Assembly: GCA_963971225.1 (NCBI GenBank)
Contig: OZ020269.1
Span: forward strand, 94,764,540 to 94,828,539
Source: Melieria omissa
Taxonomy: Eukaryota > Arthropoda > Insecta > Diptera > Ulidiidae
Direction: 5' to 3'
Length of the DNA stretch: 64,000 nt
Part shown: positions 12,713-25,649 of the stretch, in pieces
How positions within the stretch are numbered: position 1 is the stretch's first letter
Layout of the letters: each line of letters begins with the position of its first letter
Notes under the pieces: generated by a model
The model's database searches: none
Seen by the model: the letters and a program-made list of their open reading frames with translations, nothing else
What the model was told of the DNA's origin: nothing
Translations under genes and position numbers: made by a program

Positions 12713-13491
12713 GGGCTTTCCAACAAGAGGTGTTATTTTGGTATTCAAAGAAAAATGCCATTTTTTGAGATAAATTATCGGATGTTTATTTCATAATAAA
12801 GAGGAAGATATGCCGTTCTATCTTTGAGGTCTTGAATCGACACTGGGCTGTTGGCGTACACCTTAGCTTTCACGTGGCCCCAAAGGAAGAAGTCGCAAGG
12901 TGTTAAATCACAAGATCTCGGTGGCCAATTGTGATCACCTCTTCCAGAGATAACACGGTCCGGAAACTTTTTCCCGTAAAAGAGCAATGGTTTCGTTGCT
13001 TGTGTGGCACGTAGCGCTTGTTGAAAGTAAACGTTGTCCAGATCAATACCATCCTATCCGACCATAAAAAATCATTAATCATGCCCTATTCCAATGAACG
13101 ACGAGGAATCGACAAACCTGGGTTTTCTTCAACACTTTGGGCTACAGCAGCAATATTCTCAGTTGTTCTTGAGCGACGTGCACGGGTTTTATTCTTCACA
13201 TCACTAACTTGTCCCAACAGCTCGAATTTTTTCACCAATTTCTGTATTGCGGTCCGACAAGGTGCTTCACGACGACCCAAAAATGCTTTAGTTTTGCGAA
13301 CTGTGACTGCAAGATTTTCACCATTTTTGTAGTGAATTTTAATAATTTCAATGCATTGTTGAAGCGTGTATCGTTCCATTTTTAGTAATGGCGTAGTTTC
13401 TACTTGTCAAATGTCGAAGAATAAAAGCTTCAAAAGTGACAGCTACCGAAATACCGGGTGATTCAAAATAACACCTCTTTTTGGGAAACCC
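12713..13491 (-). mobile_element. DD41D-type mariner/Tc1-superfamily transposon, internally deleted
   Basis: Terminal inverted repeats are present: GGGCTTTCCAACAAGAGGTG at the left and its near complement at the right (GGGTTTCCCAAAAAGAGGTG on the other strand). TA dinucleotides flank both ends (12711-12712 and 13492-13493). On the minus strand the N-terminal helix-turn-helix part of a transposase (MERYTLQQCIEIIKIHYKNG..., 13379-13086) and the C-terminal WPPRSCDLTPCDFFLWGHVK segment (12987-12775) remain. The central catalytic part is missing, and the last acidic motif reads PCDFFLWG. At 779 bp it is shorter than an autonomous copy and is dead. Confidence 0.93.
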
Positions 13492-14129
13492 TATACATAC
13501 ATATATGTATATACATATGTATGCAGTGGGACCAATGCCCCTAAACTACAGTGTGTTCAACAAAAAACTGTTTCTTTACAAAAAAAATTACCCACCATCA
13601 TTGAATAATGGACTAATTTATACTTTTACTTTTTATACATTTATATTTTATATCTGTGGTAATCTGTTGACACTTGTCATACGTGTCAGGCTTGTCTAAA
13701 ATTAAAACTTTTTCAGAAAAGCAAAATATAAACAAATACAATGAGAGTATGAAAATACCCTAATGTGAAGTTTTTTTTTCATACTTCATACTTTATATAT
13801 AAATTTATTTATAACTATGATTTGTCTAAGATTTATACAAAATATATTTTTTTCAATTTTGAAAGCAAAAAAAATCATTTTTTTACAAATTCCAAAAATT
13901 ATATCTTTTTTCCAAATCTTTTTCATTTAACTCAAATTAAATTTCTTAAATTCTAAATTAAATTAATTAATTAATTAAAATTAAATTTCTTAAATTCTGA
14001 ATCAAATTAATTAATTTAAATTATGAATTTTCTAAATCAATTTATATTATAAATGCATCATCAAGTTTATGTTAAAAATAGTTAGTTTTCAAAAAAGGTG
14101 AAAAAATAAATTATCTCAAACTTCCAGAA

Positions 14130-14285
14130 CAGTGGCGCACTCAGGGAGAAGGGGGTTTAGGGAGCTCAAATCCTCCAAACACCAAAATTGCTAGCAAAAA
14201 AAAATGGTTTCGAATGGTATTCGGCTCAAAAGTTGTACGCAAAACCCCTCCGCACCCCCCAAATGAAATCCTGTTTGCGCCACTT
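14130..14285. mobile_element. hAT-like MITE, family 2 (156 bp)
   Basis: Ends are CAGTGGCGCACTCAGG at the left and, on the other strand, AAGTGGCGCAAACAGG at the right, so the terminal inverted repeats are imperfect. The 8 bp flanks are TTCCAGAA (14122-14129) and CACCAGAA (14286-14293), 6 of 8 matching, as expected for an old hAT insertion. There is no coding capacity. The inner sequence is shared with 31405-31530 in the opposite orientation. Confidence 0.8.
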
Positions 14286-15976
14286 CACCAGAAACATTTC
14301 ACTGAAAACCTTTTTTGAATTTTAACTCTTTTTCAATATTTGTCACAAAATTTCTGCAAAAAATAGTTCTTTTTTTCAACATTGGTAAACATAATAGTTA
14401 CAGTTTTTTTAAAACATTTTTAAATAAATTTTTTCTAATGTGATTTGAAATATGATTTTGTCTACAAAATAGAAAACAAAGAATTGATTTGTCTTTTTTC
14501 AGCTTTTAATTTTTTGAAAATTGTTGCAATTGTTCCACATAATAGAAGGTAAAGCATTGTTTTTGAAAATTGTTTTCAGTGTTTTTTATTATTTAATTAA
14601 TTTAATAATTAATTAAATTTTTTTAATTTTGTTTTCAATATGTTTCATAACGTTTTCAGCTCAATAACATTTATGGAAAAATTTGGGGTTTACAATTTCG
14701 AGATAAGTTTATGAAAACAAAAAAATATTTGTAACTACTAAAAAATGTTAATTAATCAAATAAAATCCAATGAAAAAATTTGAACAAATTTCAAAACCAT
14801 TGAAATCCATATCTGGACTAATCATTTTGTGAAATTTCCACAGTTATATATGAATATTATTGTATGTGAATACCGCCACAATATGTTTTTGGGGTTCTCG
14901 TAAGAGAGCAAAACCATACCTAGTTAATTGAGATGATGACATATTTTTGAATGATGTAGGTAAAAAGTCAGCTGATTTCTTTTAATAAAGCCTGTGCAAC
15001 TCTGGGTCTTTTAGAAATACACAAAAACTCTACTTGACATTGATTGGGTTAGTCTCATTCTGTCATCAGAAAGTTGTTACGACTTGCTATAAGTACCGCC
15101 ATTTGAGACACACAGCAGTATGGCCGCCAGCGGTATTCACAAGACCAAACAGTATAACTAGAATAGCGATATTCACAAGTAATCAAAACGAGTTTCTCAT
15201 AGATATACGATTTTAAATCTCATTGAAACAGATCTACAAATATAAACTGATTTGTACCATAGACAGTTCTTGTGAAGGTTATGAAACAAGTATTCTAGTA
15301 TTCAGAACAAGTAAACTAGTATTCAGAAACAATTAAATTATGTATTCGAGAAAACCGTTATTCGTTGAACGCACTGTTAGTTGGTGATTTGAATAATTAC
15401 AAATACATTTATCGGTTGTGATTTGATTTCTTAGACATCCTATGTTTTTCAGGTAACTTCTGGTTCAACACAAAAGTGAGGTTAGATTGCTGTGCATTAA
15501 TATTCAGATTCTTTACATTTCATACATCATTTCAATACAGATTCACATAGGCCTAATGTTAATAGTAATCGAATGCCAATGTGAGCAATGTCTTTAAAAA
15601 ACATGTGAAATTTCAAATTTCAATGGTTTCCGACTGTTAAAAAATTTTACAATATTTCTTCCAATAAATCCGTTTCAATATTTATTTGAAAAAATTTAAA
15701 AATCTATCTAAAACGTATGTTTAAGACGAACTTATGGGTTGCTCTTTCAAATGGATAAATTATTCGGGATTTTTAAATAAGCAAACATGACGAGTGGTGT
15801 GAAAATCCAAAAGAAATATTGGAACATGCCCACCTCCAGGTTTTTTTGTGAGCCCATGAAAATTATGCAAAAATGTGTTGAAAAACGTCATCAAAACTTT
15901 AACCGATTAAAAACGATTTGAGATTTGACTTTCTACTTTAAATTGATTAAAAATCAAGTCCACAGAATATATTTAG

Positions 15977-16407
15977 CCCTTTCGACCCCAAAGTTGCCTG
16001 AGAGCAACTTCACCTATATGTCATCTTATAGCAAAAGCTATGATTGATTTATGGGTTTACTACATTTACATTTTACTGTTATCTCCAAAAAATTTCAAAT
16101 AATTTGCAGCGATATCAGGGGAAAATTTTTGATCTAATGGATGTCTATGAATTGGATGCGTGTGATCAAAACCCTGTTTCTTTAATAATGGTTAAATAAA
16201 ATCAAAAAGTGATAATTTTGTATTTGTCCATAAATTTTAAATAATTTTTCTGTAATTTAAAAATATTTATACAAAATTTATTTAACCCGTTTTAAGCTAA
16301 AATTGTTCAAAAGTAAACTAGCTCCAGAACTCTACCAAAGAGGCGTGGCGACTTCAAATACCAAAAAGCAATATCGAGACACAAGGCAAAATTCGGTGTC
16401 GAAAGGG
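15977..16407. mobile_element. TTAA-flanked (piggyBac-like) MITE, 431 bp
   Basis: The left end reads CCCTTTCGACCCCAAAGTTG and the right end, on the other strand, CCCTTTCGACACCGAATTTT. Both then continue into GCCT-type sequence, giving inverted repeats of about 24 bp with a few mismatches. The target is TTAG (15973-15976) on the left and TTAA (16408-16411) on the right. TTAA targets and CCC termini are the hallmark of piggyBac-type elements. No ORF, so non-autonomous. Confidence 0.77.
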
Positions 16408-17085
16408 TTAAAATCTATGTACATCAAAATTTAGGTTCATTTCACTTGTGCAAAGTGAATAAAACTGAATCTCTCAGAGTGCCCACGAGCTGTTCATCAG
16501 TTCACTAAAGTATTAATTTTATTAATAAGCTTTCGATTTATTTGACAGCTATGGCACAGCACATAGAATGATCAAGGCGGCCATTTCAAACATTACATTT
16601 ATTATTAACTATTTAAACAAGCTGCAAATTAGAAACTTCGACTAATGGGCGTTAGTTGCCTGACATTTAAAATCCAGTTGCGACTTTATTTTAATTATTT
16701 TTAGGTGGTTTTCTTAATAAAATAATCCATTTTTTTATATCACATTTTTTGCACATTATAATTTCTTTTATTCATAAACACACACACACATTGCGCACCA
16801 TGGACATCGAACGCGGCTACCATTTTCAATCAACAGCCGCGTGCGCAGTTTATGTTGCCATTTCTGATTTTACACGCATTTCTTTCGTCACTTAATTTCT
16901 AACGCCCACAGCTTCGCTCACACTATTTACTCATGTTTTCGATTGTTCTTGTGTCGATTTTGCAAAGCTCATCACAACCACAACGAACAAACTTAACTAA
17001 TGTCTACCGATTTGTCTTTTGTTCTCTTGCTTTTTCGCTGACGAAACGAAACGCTCCGTGTGGCAACGCTGGACGACGCTTACAG

Positions 17086-18305
17086 ACGACAAGGTTGAAG
17101 TATGTGATCAACGTGTGGCTGTGTGTCGCGATCATGCAAACGGCCAATGCAGGCGCAAACAGTGTAAATATTATCACATACCGATTGTGCTGCCGCCGGC
17201 GAACGTCATGGCCGCCATTATCAATAGCAACAACAACAATAACAACAGCAGCAGCAGCAACATCATCACCACCACCAGCAACAGCAGCAGCAACCAGAAC
17301 AATCAAATGCAATCAATCACACAGCAGCAATATGAACACGAAAATCAGCACCAGCAGCAGCAACAACAACAACAACAGCAAGCATCTTCGATAGCAACAG
17401 CAGCAGCAGCAGCTAAGGCCGCCAACGTTGCCACCAACTACAACAATAATTTGATCATCATCGAACCGCACCAACCGCCACACACACACTTCAGCTACAA
17501 CAACAACTACACAACAACACATTACAGCAACAGCAGTCTGCCGAAGGCGCTGTCAGCAGCAGCAGCCGTCGCCACCACACAGCACGGCACAAACATTTAC
17601 CCACAGCCACATCATCCCTATCACCAGCACCAGCAGCAACAACAACAACAATTGCAGTCGGCCACGGCCGCCGCCTACAATTGCCACTCGCCCTACTCAC
17701 CCTCGTCCGCCTCGTCGTCGTCCTCGTGCAGCATTGCCACCTCGCCCACGCTCTCGTCGGCCACCACCCTGTCCACGACATCCACCGTCACCATGCCCAC
17801 ACCGATTGCGGCCATGTCCATTGGCAGCGGCTACGCAGCGCCCGCGCCGCCGCCGTCCGCCTTCCTCAAGGCCGCGCCGACCGCCTACTACGATGTGTCG
17901 CCCGCGGGCACGCCCACTCTGGTGCTCAGCAGCGACTACAACTCAAATTGCATTCCAATACTGGCAACGCCCGCGAACACTGGCGCCAATCCACAACACC
18001 AACAGCAACACCAACAACAGCAGCCGCCGGCCACTGCGCCGTCGTTCATCTATCCGGCTGCTGCGGCCACCTACGCTGCCCAGCCCGCCGCGCAACACAT
18101 GTTGAAGTTTGCGCAGCAACATTTCCACTACACGCCGCAAGTGATTGCCACCACGCAGCAGCACATTGCCGCCAACAGTCTGGGCGCCATGGTGGCAGCG
18201 ACCACCACGTCGCCGGTGGGGCTGGCCGGCGCACCAACAGCGGCCGCCACCGCTGGCAACGCAGCAACTTCGGCGGCAACAACAGCGGCCGCCGCGTGCA
18301 TATGA
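17086..18305 (+). CDS. CCCH zinc-finger RNA-binding protein, last coding exon
   Basis: The exon follows TTACAG and joins in phase to the exon ending at 11704. It encodes 405 residues plus the junction Asp and stops at TGA (18303-18305). A second CX7CX4CX3H finger occupies residues 14-31 (C-RDHANGQ-C-RRKQ-C-KYY-H). It is followed by the well-ordered IPIVLPPANVMAAI, then about 360 residues of low complexity. These include a Gln run near 17350-17385, Ala runs, a His/Gln stretch near 17600-17655, a Ser-rich block near 17690-17790, and an Ala/Thr-rich end. Such tails are common in insect RNA-binding proteins and may mediate assembly; that is inference. The GC-rich 17640-18300 part lacks stops in other frames too, which produces spurious overlapping frames. 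Predicted role: nuclear or cytoplasmic RNA binding, as in ZC3H10/MBNL proteins. Alternative 3' splicing cannot be excluded. Confidence 0.85.
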
Positions 18306-19700
18306 AGTCGAACGGCCGCCGCAGCAGCAGCAGCAGCACGAACAGCAACAGCAACAACAACAGCGGCACTGGGCAGTCATTTCATCATCATTTTGTAAGA
18401 GTGAAGAGTCCCACACACACACATCAACACACACACACTCGTTCTTTGTCGTGTAAGTTAAGCAAAATTACGATTGTCAACGATCTTTTGGAAGCACTTT
18501 TGGCGCGAGCAGCAGCTGCTCACAACTTTAGCCGCAGCTGCACGGCGCCACTTATTGTTAAATGTGTTTTAGATACTATTTTATGTATGTACGATAAATT
18601 ATGAGATTAGGCATTGTAAGTAAATGACAACAGCAGCAACAAAAACAACAATAACAAGCCCAAATTCATTTTCTCCTACTTGAGTTCCGACAACAGCCAA
18701 CTTGTTGTTGGCAGCAACAACTGTGGTAAATGCTCGCGTGGTCAGTAAAACTGGTTAACTCGTTTTGTTTTGTTGTATTAGGATTTGTATTCAAGATGCC
18801 TCAATGGAGGAGAAGAATGGAGAAGAACATTTGAGAGGCACTGTACTTCTATGGGAGGCAATAAAAGTCGGGTAATGTGTAGAACTGGCGCTGAGAATTT
18901 CAAAGCTGTGAAGTAAACTTTAGGTATTGAAAAGATTTTTCGTGACAAGAACTGGCGCTGAGAATTTCAAAATTGTAAGGTAAACTTGACTGGGTATTAA
19001 AAACTTAGAAAAGATTTATCGTGAATAGAACTGGCGCTGAAAATTTCTAAACTGACAGACAGCTTTTTGAATAATTAAAATATAAAACGGTTCACATTAG
19101 TCGGTCGTCAAACAATTTAAAAACAAAAAGCGAGATACTTCGGAGCTTGGATATCGCATTGACTGACATTGGCATTGAATTTCTACACAGCGAGAAAGTG
19201 ATCCAAAAATTTTGAGAAGACTCAAAATGAATTCGATTTGGTTCGGTTTAACTGGCTGATCCAACTGTCATGGAGAGACCTCTTGAACCTCAGAGAGTTC
19301 TGTAAGAACACAACAAATATGTCCAATTCATATTGAAACTGTTGACCAACCCTGACCTGGTTCCAACTTGGATACTTGTACTGCCTTCAGTCCATTAACT
19401 CAACAACCCCATAAGCAAACTAGTTGCGGTCAAAAGTCTCAAACACCAACAGAGAAAAGATTTCTAAATTTCTTTCAAACTTACATTTAGGCAGCGCCGA
19501 AAACTATCAGAGGTATGGTGACTATATACTAGATCGAATATATAATTGGTGACTGAAAACTTTATCTAAACGTTACGCTGACTTTAAGTACTTCAAGTAT
19601 CCAATTTGAAAAGTATTTTCGTAGATGTGGCAAATAAGCCGAACTTCTGTGAAACAATTTTTTCATTCATAAAACGTTTGAAAATACTCAAAAACTATTT
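18306..19700 (+). other. Likely 3' UTR / downstream non-coding DNA
   Basis: It follows the TGA stop and holds CAG/CAA-rich sequence to about 18380, CA repeats near 18410-18440 and AT-rich DNA beyond. An AATAAA word at about 18861 is a possible early poly(A) signal. No further coding exon is recognised. Confidence 0.5.
18881..19055. repeat. Short tandem repeat, three units
   Basis: AGAACTGGCGCTGAGAATTT or a close variant starts at 18881, 18948 and 19027 (spacings 67 and 79). Each copy is followed by similar GTAAACTT and AAAAGATTT words. Non-coding. Confidence 0.85.
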
Positions 19701-19719
19701 TTCTGATTCTTAGACCGAA

Positions 19720-21690
19720 GATCATTCTTTAGCTGCAGAATTCTTAAGCTGAAAGCTCCAAGAGAATTTTAATGAAAACAGTTCACAGTGTATGACACAA
19801 TTGCGATTTATATTATTTGTGTTATTCACAATACAAAAATTCATAAAATTAAAACTGCAACTTGTGAGGTTAAAATTGCAATTTTTGACATTAATATTGC
19901 CATTTGTTACATGTAAATTGCAGCTAATCACATTTTGAATGATTTTTATGGTATTTCAACATTAATATGAGAGTTTCTGATATTAAGATGGCAATTTTTG
20001 AAACTTGCACTGCAACTTGTGACATTCAAAAAACAACTGAAAAAAATTCAAAATTAATATTACAAAGGACAATCTGACAAAAGGTAATATTACTTTTGTC
20101 ACACGTAAATTGCAATATTTGACATTTACATCAACTTTAACGAATTTTTCAGTTTAAAATTGAAGTTTGTGTCAGTCAACTCGAAACTTTCTTAACTTAA
20201 ATTTCCAATTTTGACGTTTATATCACAGATTGGGTGCTTAAGATTGCAATTTGTGACATTAAGTTTGTCATTTATGACATGTGAGTTACACTTTGTGACA
20301 TTAAAATTTAAATTTGTAAGTCCAACCACTTTTGTACATTGAAATTACAGTTTTAAGATCGAATCGATCTTCATTTTCCCTTTGTGACACTTAGATTACA
20401 GTTTGGGACATTCAAAATCCAAGTTTTGTGAATTCAATTGCAATTTCTGATATTAAGCTTGTCATTTGTGACAGCTTCTGTGTTTAGAATTGCAATTTAA
20501 GACATTAAGTTTGTCATTTATGACATGTGAGTTACACTTTGTGACTTGAAAATTGGAATTTGTAAGTCTAACCAATTTTGTACATTGAAATTACAATTTT
20601 TAGATCGAATTGATCTTCAGTTTGCTGTCTGTGACACTCAGATTACAATTTGGGACATTCAAATTCCAAGTTTTGTGAAATCAATTACAATTTCTGATAT
20701 TAAGATTGTCATTTGTGACGTTTTACACACACATGTCAACAATTTGTAGCAAGCAGATTGAGTTTGATAAATTTTTACACAAACGTTGAATTTACAATAC
20801 TATTTCGTTATTAGTTACATTCAGAGAAAGTTGCATATGGCATCACAACGGGCCAGCCTTATTTTACGCTTAAACCCAACTTAACCGTCATTCAAATTGC
20901 AATTTTTGATACTCAAAAATTAATTTTTGGTATTTCAATTACAATTTGTGACATTAAATTTGTTATTTGTGGCAAGTAAATTGTTATTTCTTACTTTCAG
21001 ATTATTTTTGTTTAATCTTTACACTAATTTTGCAGCGTGTAACGTTCAGGTCAAAATTTATTGCGTTCATTTTGCTTTTTATGACACTCAGATTGCAGCT
21101 TGTGACATTCAAATTTAAATTTTCGTGGCATCAAGTGCAGTTTGAGATTCTAAGATAGCTGTTTGTGACATATAAATTATAATTTGTAACATTTGGATTC
21201 ATGTAATTAATTTGTGACATTAAAATGTGGTTTTGTGACATTCAGTTTACACTTTGTAACGTTAAATTGCAATGTATGCCATTCAAATCACACTTTCTGG
21301 GACTCAAATAACTGTTTGTGACATAAAAATCACTATTTGTGACTTGTGTAAATCACAATTTCTTACACTCGATCAATAGCAATGTCTAACTGACTGCAAT
21401 TTTTACTGATTGTAATTTGTGTGGTTCAAAGCTTGTAGTATTCGGATAACTCATACTTTCTGGGACTCAAATAACTGTTTGTGACATAAAAATCACTATT
21501 TGTGACTAGTGTAAATTATAATTTCTTACACTCAAAATAATGGCAATGTGTGACTGACTGCAGTTTGTGACTGACTGTAATTTGTGACCGACTGTAATTT
21601 GTGTCGTTCAAAATTTCTAGTATTCGAATAACAAATTGTAGCTTTAAACTTATAATTTGTGACTTTTAGAAAGCTATTTGGTGGATTTCA
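19720..21690. repeat. Array of diverged TTTGTGACATT repeats with higher-order duplications
   Basis: The motif TTTGTGACATT or a close variant appears dozens of times, usually followed or preceded by AAATTGCAATTT, giving a basic period of roughly 20-25 bp. Larger blocks have been duplicated. A segment starting GACATTAAGTTTGTC at 20255 recurs at 20501 (period 246) and is collinear for over 200 bp. A segment containing CTTTCTGGGACTCAAATAAC near 21293 recurs near 21456 (period about 163). The short ORFs inside are by-products of the repeat. Confidence 0.88.
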
Positions 21691-21699
21691 ACTTTTAAT

Positions 21700-24600
21700 C
21701 ATACACACACAAGTTCATTCATCTCTTTGATCTTTTTTTAAATTCACAGTGCCCACAAAATCCCCTCAGAATGCCGACGTTACAACTAAAGATCTCAAAA
21801 ATGTACGGTTTTTATAAAAAAATTTATTTTATAAATTATTTCTTTACGACTTGTGGCATTACAATTCATAAAATTCACACATCTCTAACTCCTCTCATGT
21901 ACAATAAGTCTTCAATACCATCATACACACACACACACACACCAACACTCAAGTCAACTAAACTAAAGTACCTACACTGCATAGTCGGCAAAACTATTTG
22001 CAAATAACTGCAATATTTTGCTCTCCCACTTTTCCCAAAACTAGGCACCCACACATTGATATTTGACACATTTATTAAATGCAGCCACATTTTTCTATCA
22101 AACTTTCTCTCCAACTAGCAAATCAAATCTACTCCATACAATCACCTTTAACAACTCGACAAATATTACCAATCACACAAATACTTAGTGCTAGTACCTT
22201 ACTTAGAAAATTGTTGAGACACAAACACAGAAACACACACACGCACACACACTTACGATGCAACTCGACAGCATAAACCGAAATGCCATTTGCCGACACC
22301 GAACAGTTTAGAGTAGCGTAGCAAACCATTGTTAGACGTTCGCTCGGCAGCCAGGCAGAGCCCTTCGGCAGTTGGAGCAGCACAGCAAGCAAATTAGCGC
22401 AAAATCCGTAAAGCAAATAACCGAATAACCGTTTAGCAGTGCTCGTAGTGCGGTTACTCTCGTTACGAATTCGAGTTTCAAATTCAAAATCGTATAGATG
22501 ACGTTCACATTTTCACTTACAATAAATACTGAAACAATTAAAGGTTGATGAACTATTTACAAAAACAAACAACAACAAAAAATATTGAAGAAAAAACCCA
22601 GAAACCAAACGCAATAAAGCAAAACAAAACTATTAAGAAACTATCTTATAATTTTCTAAAAGTTTAGCAAGACTTGAATAGAGATCAAAAACCGAATAGA
22701 AGCAAACAACAAAAACGGGGTAAACAACAGTAACTAAACATGCAGCCGAGTAGTACCGAAGGACCGAAGGAGAACAGAGGAGAAGAGCATTGAATGGGTT
22801 AAACATTGAAGAAGCAAACTTTTGATTCCGTTTGTGAATCAGTCGTAATTAGCGTATTTCTTAAAATAAAAAAATACAAAAATACTTAAGTAACAAATTA
22901 ATGAAAAGCAAACGAAAATGTTTAAGGATTAGTGAGGGAAACATTAGACGATAGTAAGAGAACGCAAGCGAACCATGAGAGAAATAGGAGAAGACATAAT
23001 AAATATTGTATGGACTACATTAGCGACTAATGGATATAAATTTAAAGCAGAAAACAAAAACCACAACCAACTAGTTACAAAAAATTTTAACTCTAGTGTT
23101 CCATATTTCAAATTAAATTTAATAAACACTAAATACAATAATTACAATTTAATTAAGACTATGAAAATACACCTAAACTATGACAAAACAACAACAACAA
23201 CAAATATTTTAAATTATAAATAACAATAACAACAACAACAAGAAAATATTTACCACTTAAGTGTTGAACAAGCAGAACAAACAAAAAAAACAGATTTAGA
23301 ATTGAAATAGAAATAGAAACGAAGAAGACGAAGAAAAGAAATAGACGAAACATTTAAGCAGCAACAAACCTTTCAATGATAGCGTTATTTAAATAGTAAA
23401 AACAACAACAACACAAGAACAACAACAACAAAAATAGTCTAAATTTATAAAGCAAAGCAAAGAAAATAGAAAACCGAAACAGAAACAGAAAAAGGAAAAT
23501 AGTTGAACCTAAGAAACAAAGAAACAAAACAAAACTAACGAAAAACAATGCAAAACAGCAGCGAATACAAGTAAAAAAAGAAACATGAAAGAAGTACAGT
23601 CACGTCCTATTTTTGCAACAACGATTTATTACATAAATACAACAACAAGCAAACATACTGCAACAACAACAACAGAGACATTATTTAATGGCGTTTTGCA
23701 TGAAAACAAAACTGCAACCAAAAAACCATGAGCATTGCACAACAACAACCAACGCAATAGCAACAACAACAACAACCACAAGTAACTGAGTAAGCAACAG
23801 CAAACAAAATGCAAAACGAAATTTAACGAAAACACGTAAAATTACTAAAATTGCGAAAAATCCTTTTTTTACAATTTATAAAACAACAACAAGAACAAAA
23901 AAGAACAAACAACAACCAAAAAATTAAAAAAAAAAATTAATAATAAAAACAAACAAAAAAAAACAATATTTTTTTATGTATGAAATGTGAAAGTAAAAAT
24001 AAATTCAATGAAAGAAAGAAAATGTAAGCAAATTGAATAATCAAATTTAACTCGTAAGTTTTTGCAACTATTTAAACATGACAACAACAACAAAAACACA
24101 ACAACAACAATGTCCGCATCAACTTTGATGCGCGCGAACAGTGGAAACATGATAATTGAAGTAAAAGGCAAACTTTTTAATTGTATTTTAGGCAAAATTT
24201 GCAACAACAACAACATGAAATTATAAATAAAAATAAAATCTTCCTACTTTACAAAAAGAAACAAACAAACACTGCAACATAGAGAAAACAAAAACAAACA
24301 ACCACGAATATTCCTTTTCAGTTTCACGAAGACAAATTGTTTCCATGTTCCACTTGTGGCGTGTTGAACAATTGAAAAGTCCCCTCAACCCCCTCTCCAC
24401 CCAAATTAAACTACACGTTACACTTCAACTTCATTTATCTCACTCGACACACATTTTTTATGGATTCTTCCTTTCTTCTCACCCGAATCGAGTCATTCAA
24501 TAATTTCAATAGGCAAAACAAAAACAAAAACAGCAAAAAAACAAAATACTACCACAACAAACGTTTATTACAATAACAACATAGTTATATATATATTATA

Positions 24601-25640
24601 TATATACATATACACACATATAGTACATATAAAAGTAAAATTAAATAAAACAAAGGAAAAACAAAAACAAAAAATCAACCTACAACCTACTCATATACAT
24701 ACATATATATTTATGTATATATACAAACCAGAATATTATATGAAGAAACGAACGTAAAACTTAAATCAACAACAACAACAAAAACTACACACAAAAACAT
24801 ACACACACACACATACAAAATTAACAACACAACCACAACAACAAAACAAAATCATTATATTTATTAATGGAAACTAAAAATGAAATGTGATCTTTTAAAG
24901 AATTAAAGCATAAATACGAATAAACAAAAAAAACAACAAAAACAATTAAATATTGTATTGTAATATTATAAATTAAAAAAACAAAAAAACAACACAAACA
25001 AAAAACACCTTTAAAGAGAAAACACTAAAAAAACAACAACAACAACTTGAAAACAGTTAAAACAAGACGAAATTTAAACCAAACCTTAACTTAAAACATA
25101 CATAACTCAAACATATTAAACATTGCAACATGAGATATAAACACTTTTTAGTGCTTAGCGTCTTGAAGCGAAAATGAGTTTGAAGTTCGAATGGAATAGC
25201 AGCAGCAACAACAACAACAACAACCACAAAAATATATAACATCGTATTCATTTAAGGGCTGGTTATAATCAACGGAAATGACATACAAACATAACCAACA
25301 AACAACCAAACACACAACCGCAATGTTCCCGAGTCAGTGCGCACTTCAAATGCATTCAACATTCATTCTTTCTTACTTAGGAAGGAATCTTCTTTATTAG
25401 GCGCTCGTCTTTGCTTCTAGTGAGAACGAGACTTTAAGGCAACTTTTATACATTTTCCCACTTTCACTTTCAAATTGATTTGGTTGTATCTAGCAGAGCT
25501 TAAGATCCAAAACACTGAAAAATACTGAAACCGAAAATTAAAGCAACACTTCGGACCAAAGATTTCACTTTGGTTTCACGCTGGAAACGCTCTTATGGAA
25601 TTTCAAGCGTAATTAAAAGTTGCTGTAAACAATAAAACAA
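21700..25640. other. CAA-rich non-coding region, no gene
   Basis: Long A/C-biased plus-strand sequence with many CAACAACAA runs (densest around 22560-24330 and 24740-25230), CA microsatellites near 21926-21945 and 22230-22250, and TATA-type runs near 24585-24615. There is no credible ORF and no recognised transposon. It could be a giant 3' UTR of the upstream zinc-finger gene, since insect neural RNA-binding genes often have such UTRs, or a long non-coding transcript. The sequence alone does not decide. Confidence 0.5.
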
Positions 25641-25649
25641 CAACAAAAC

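Larger units (their letters stand above)
11705..17085 (+). other. Inferred intron of the CCCH gene (5.4 kb)
   Basis: Bounded by GTAAGT at 11705 and by TTACAG ending at 17085, joining two zinc-finger exons in phase. It carries a DD41D transposon relic, a hAT-like MITE and a TTAA-flanked MITE (listed separately), plus A/T-rich DNA. Around 12474-12540 the word TCTCGGGAT occurs several times near GGATCCCGA palindromes. Stretches 13500-14120 and 14290-15970 show nothing else I can name. Confidence 0.7.

Noticed and set aside
17681..18604. A 307-codon plus-strand frame overlapping the zinc-finger exon
   Set aside because: It is a shifted reading of the same CAG/GCC-rich sequence. The composition removes stops in several frames, and the frame lacks a zinc finger or a splice partner.
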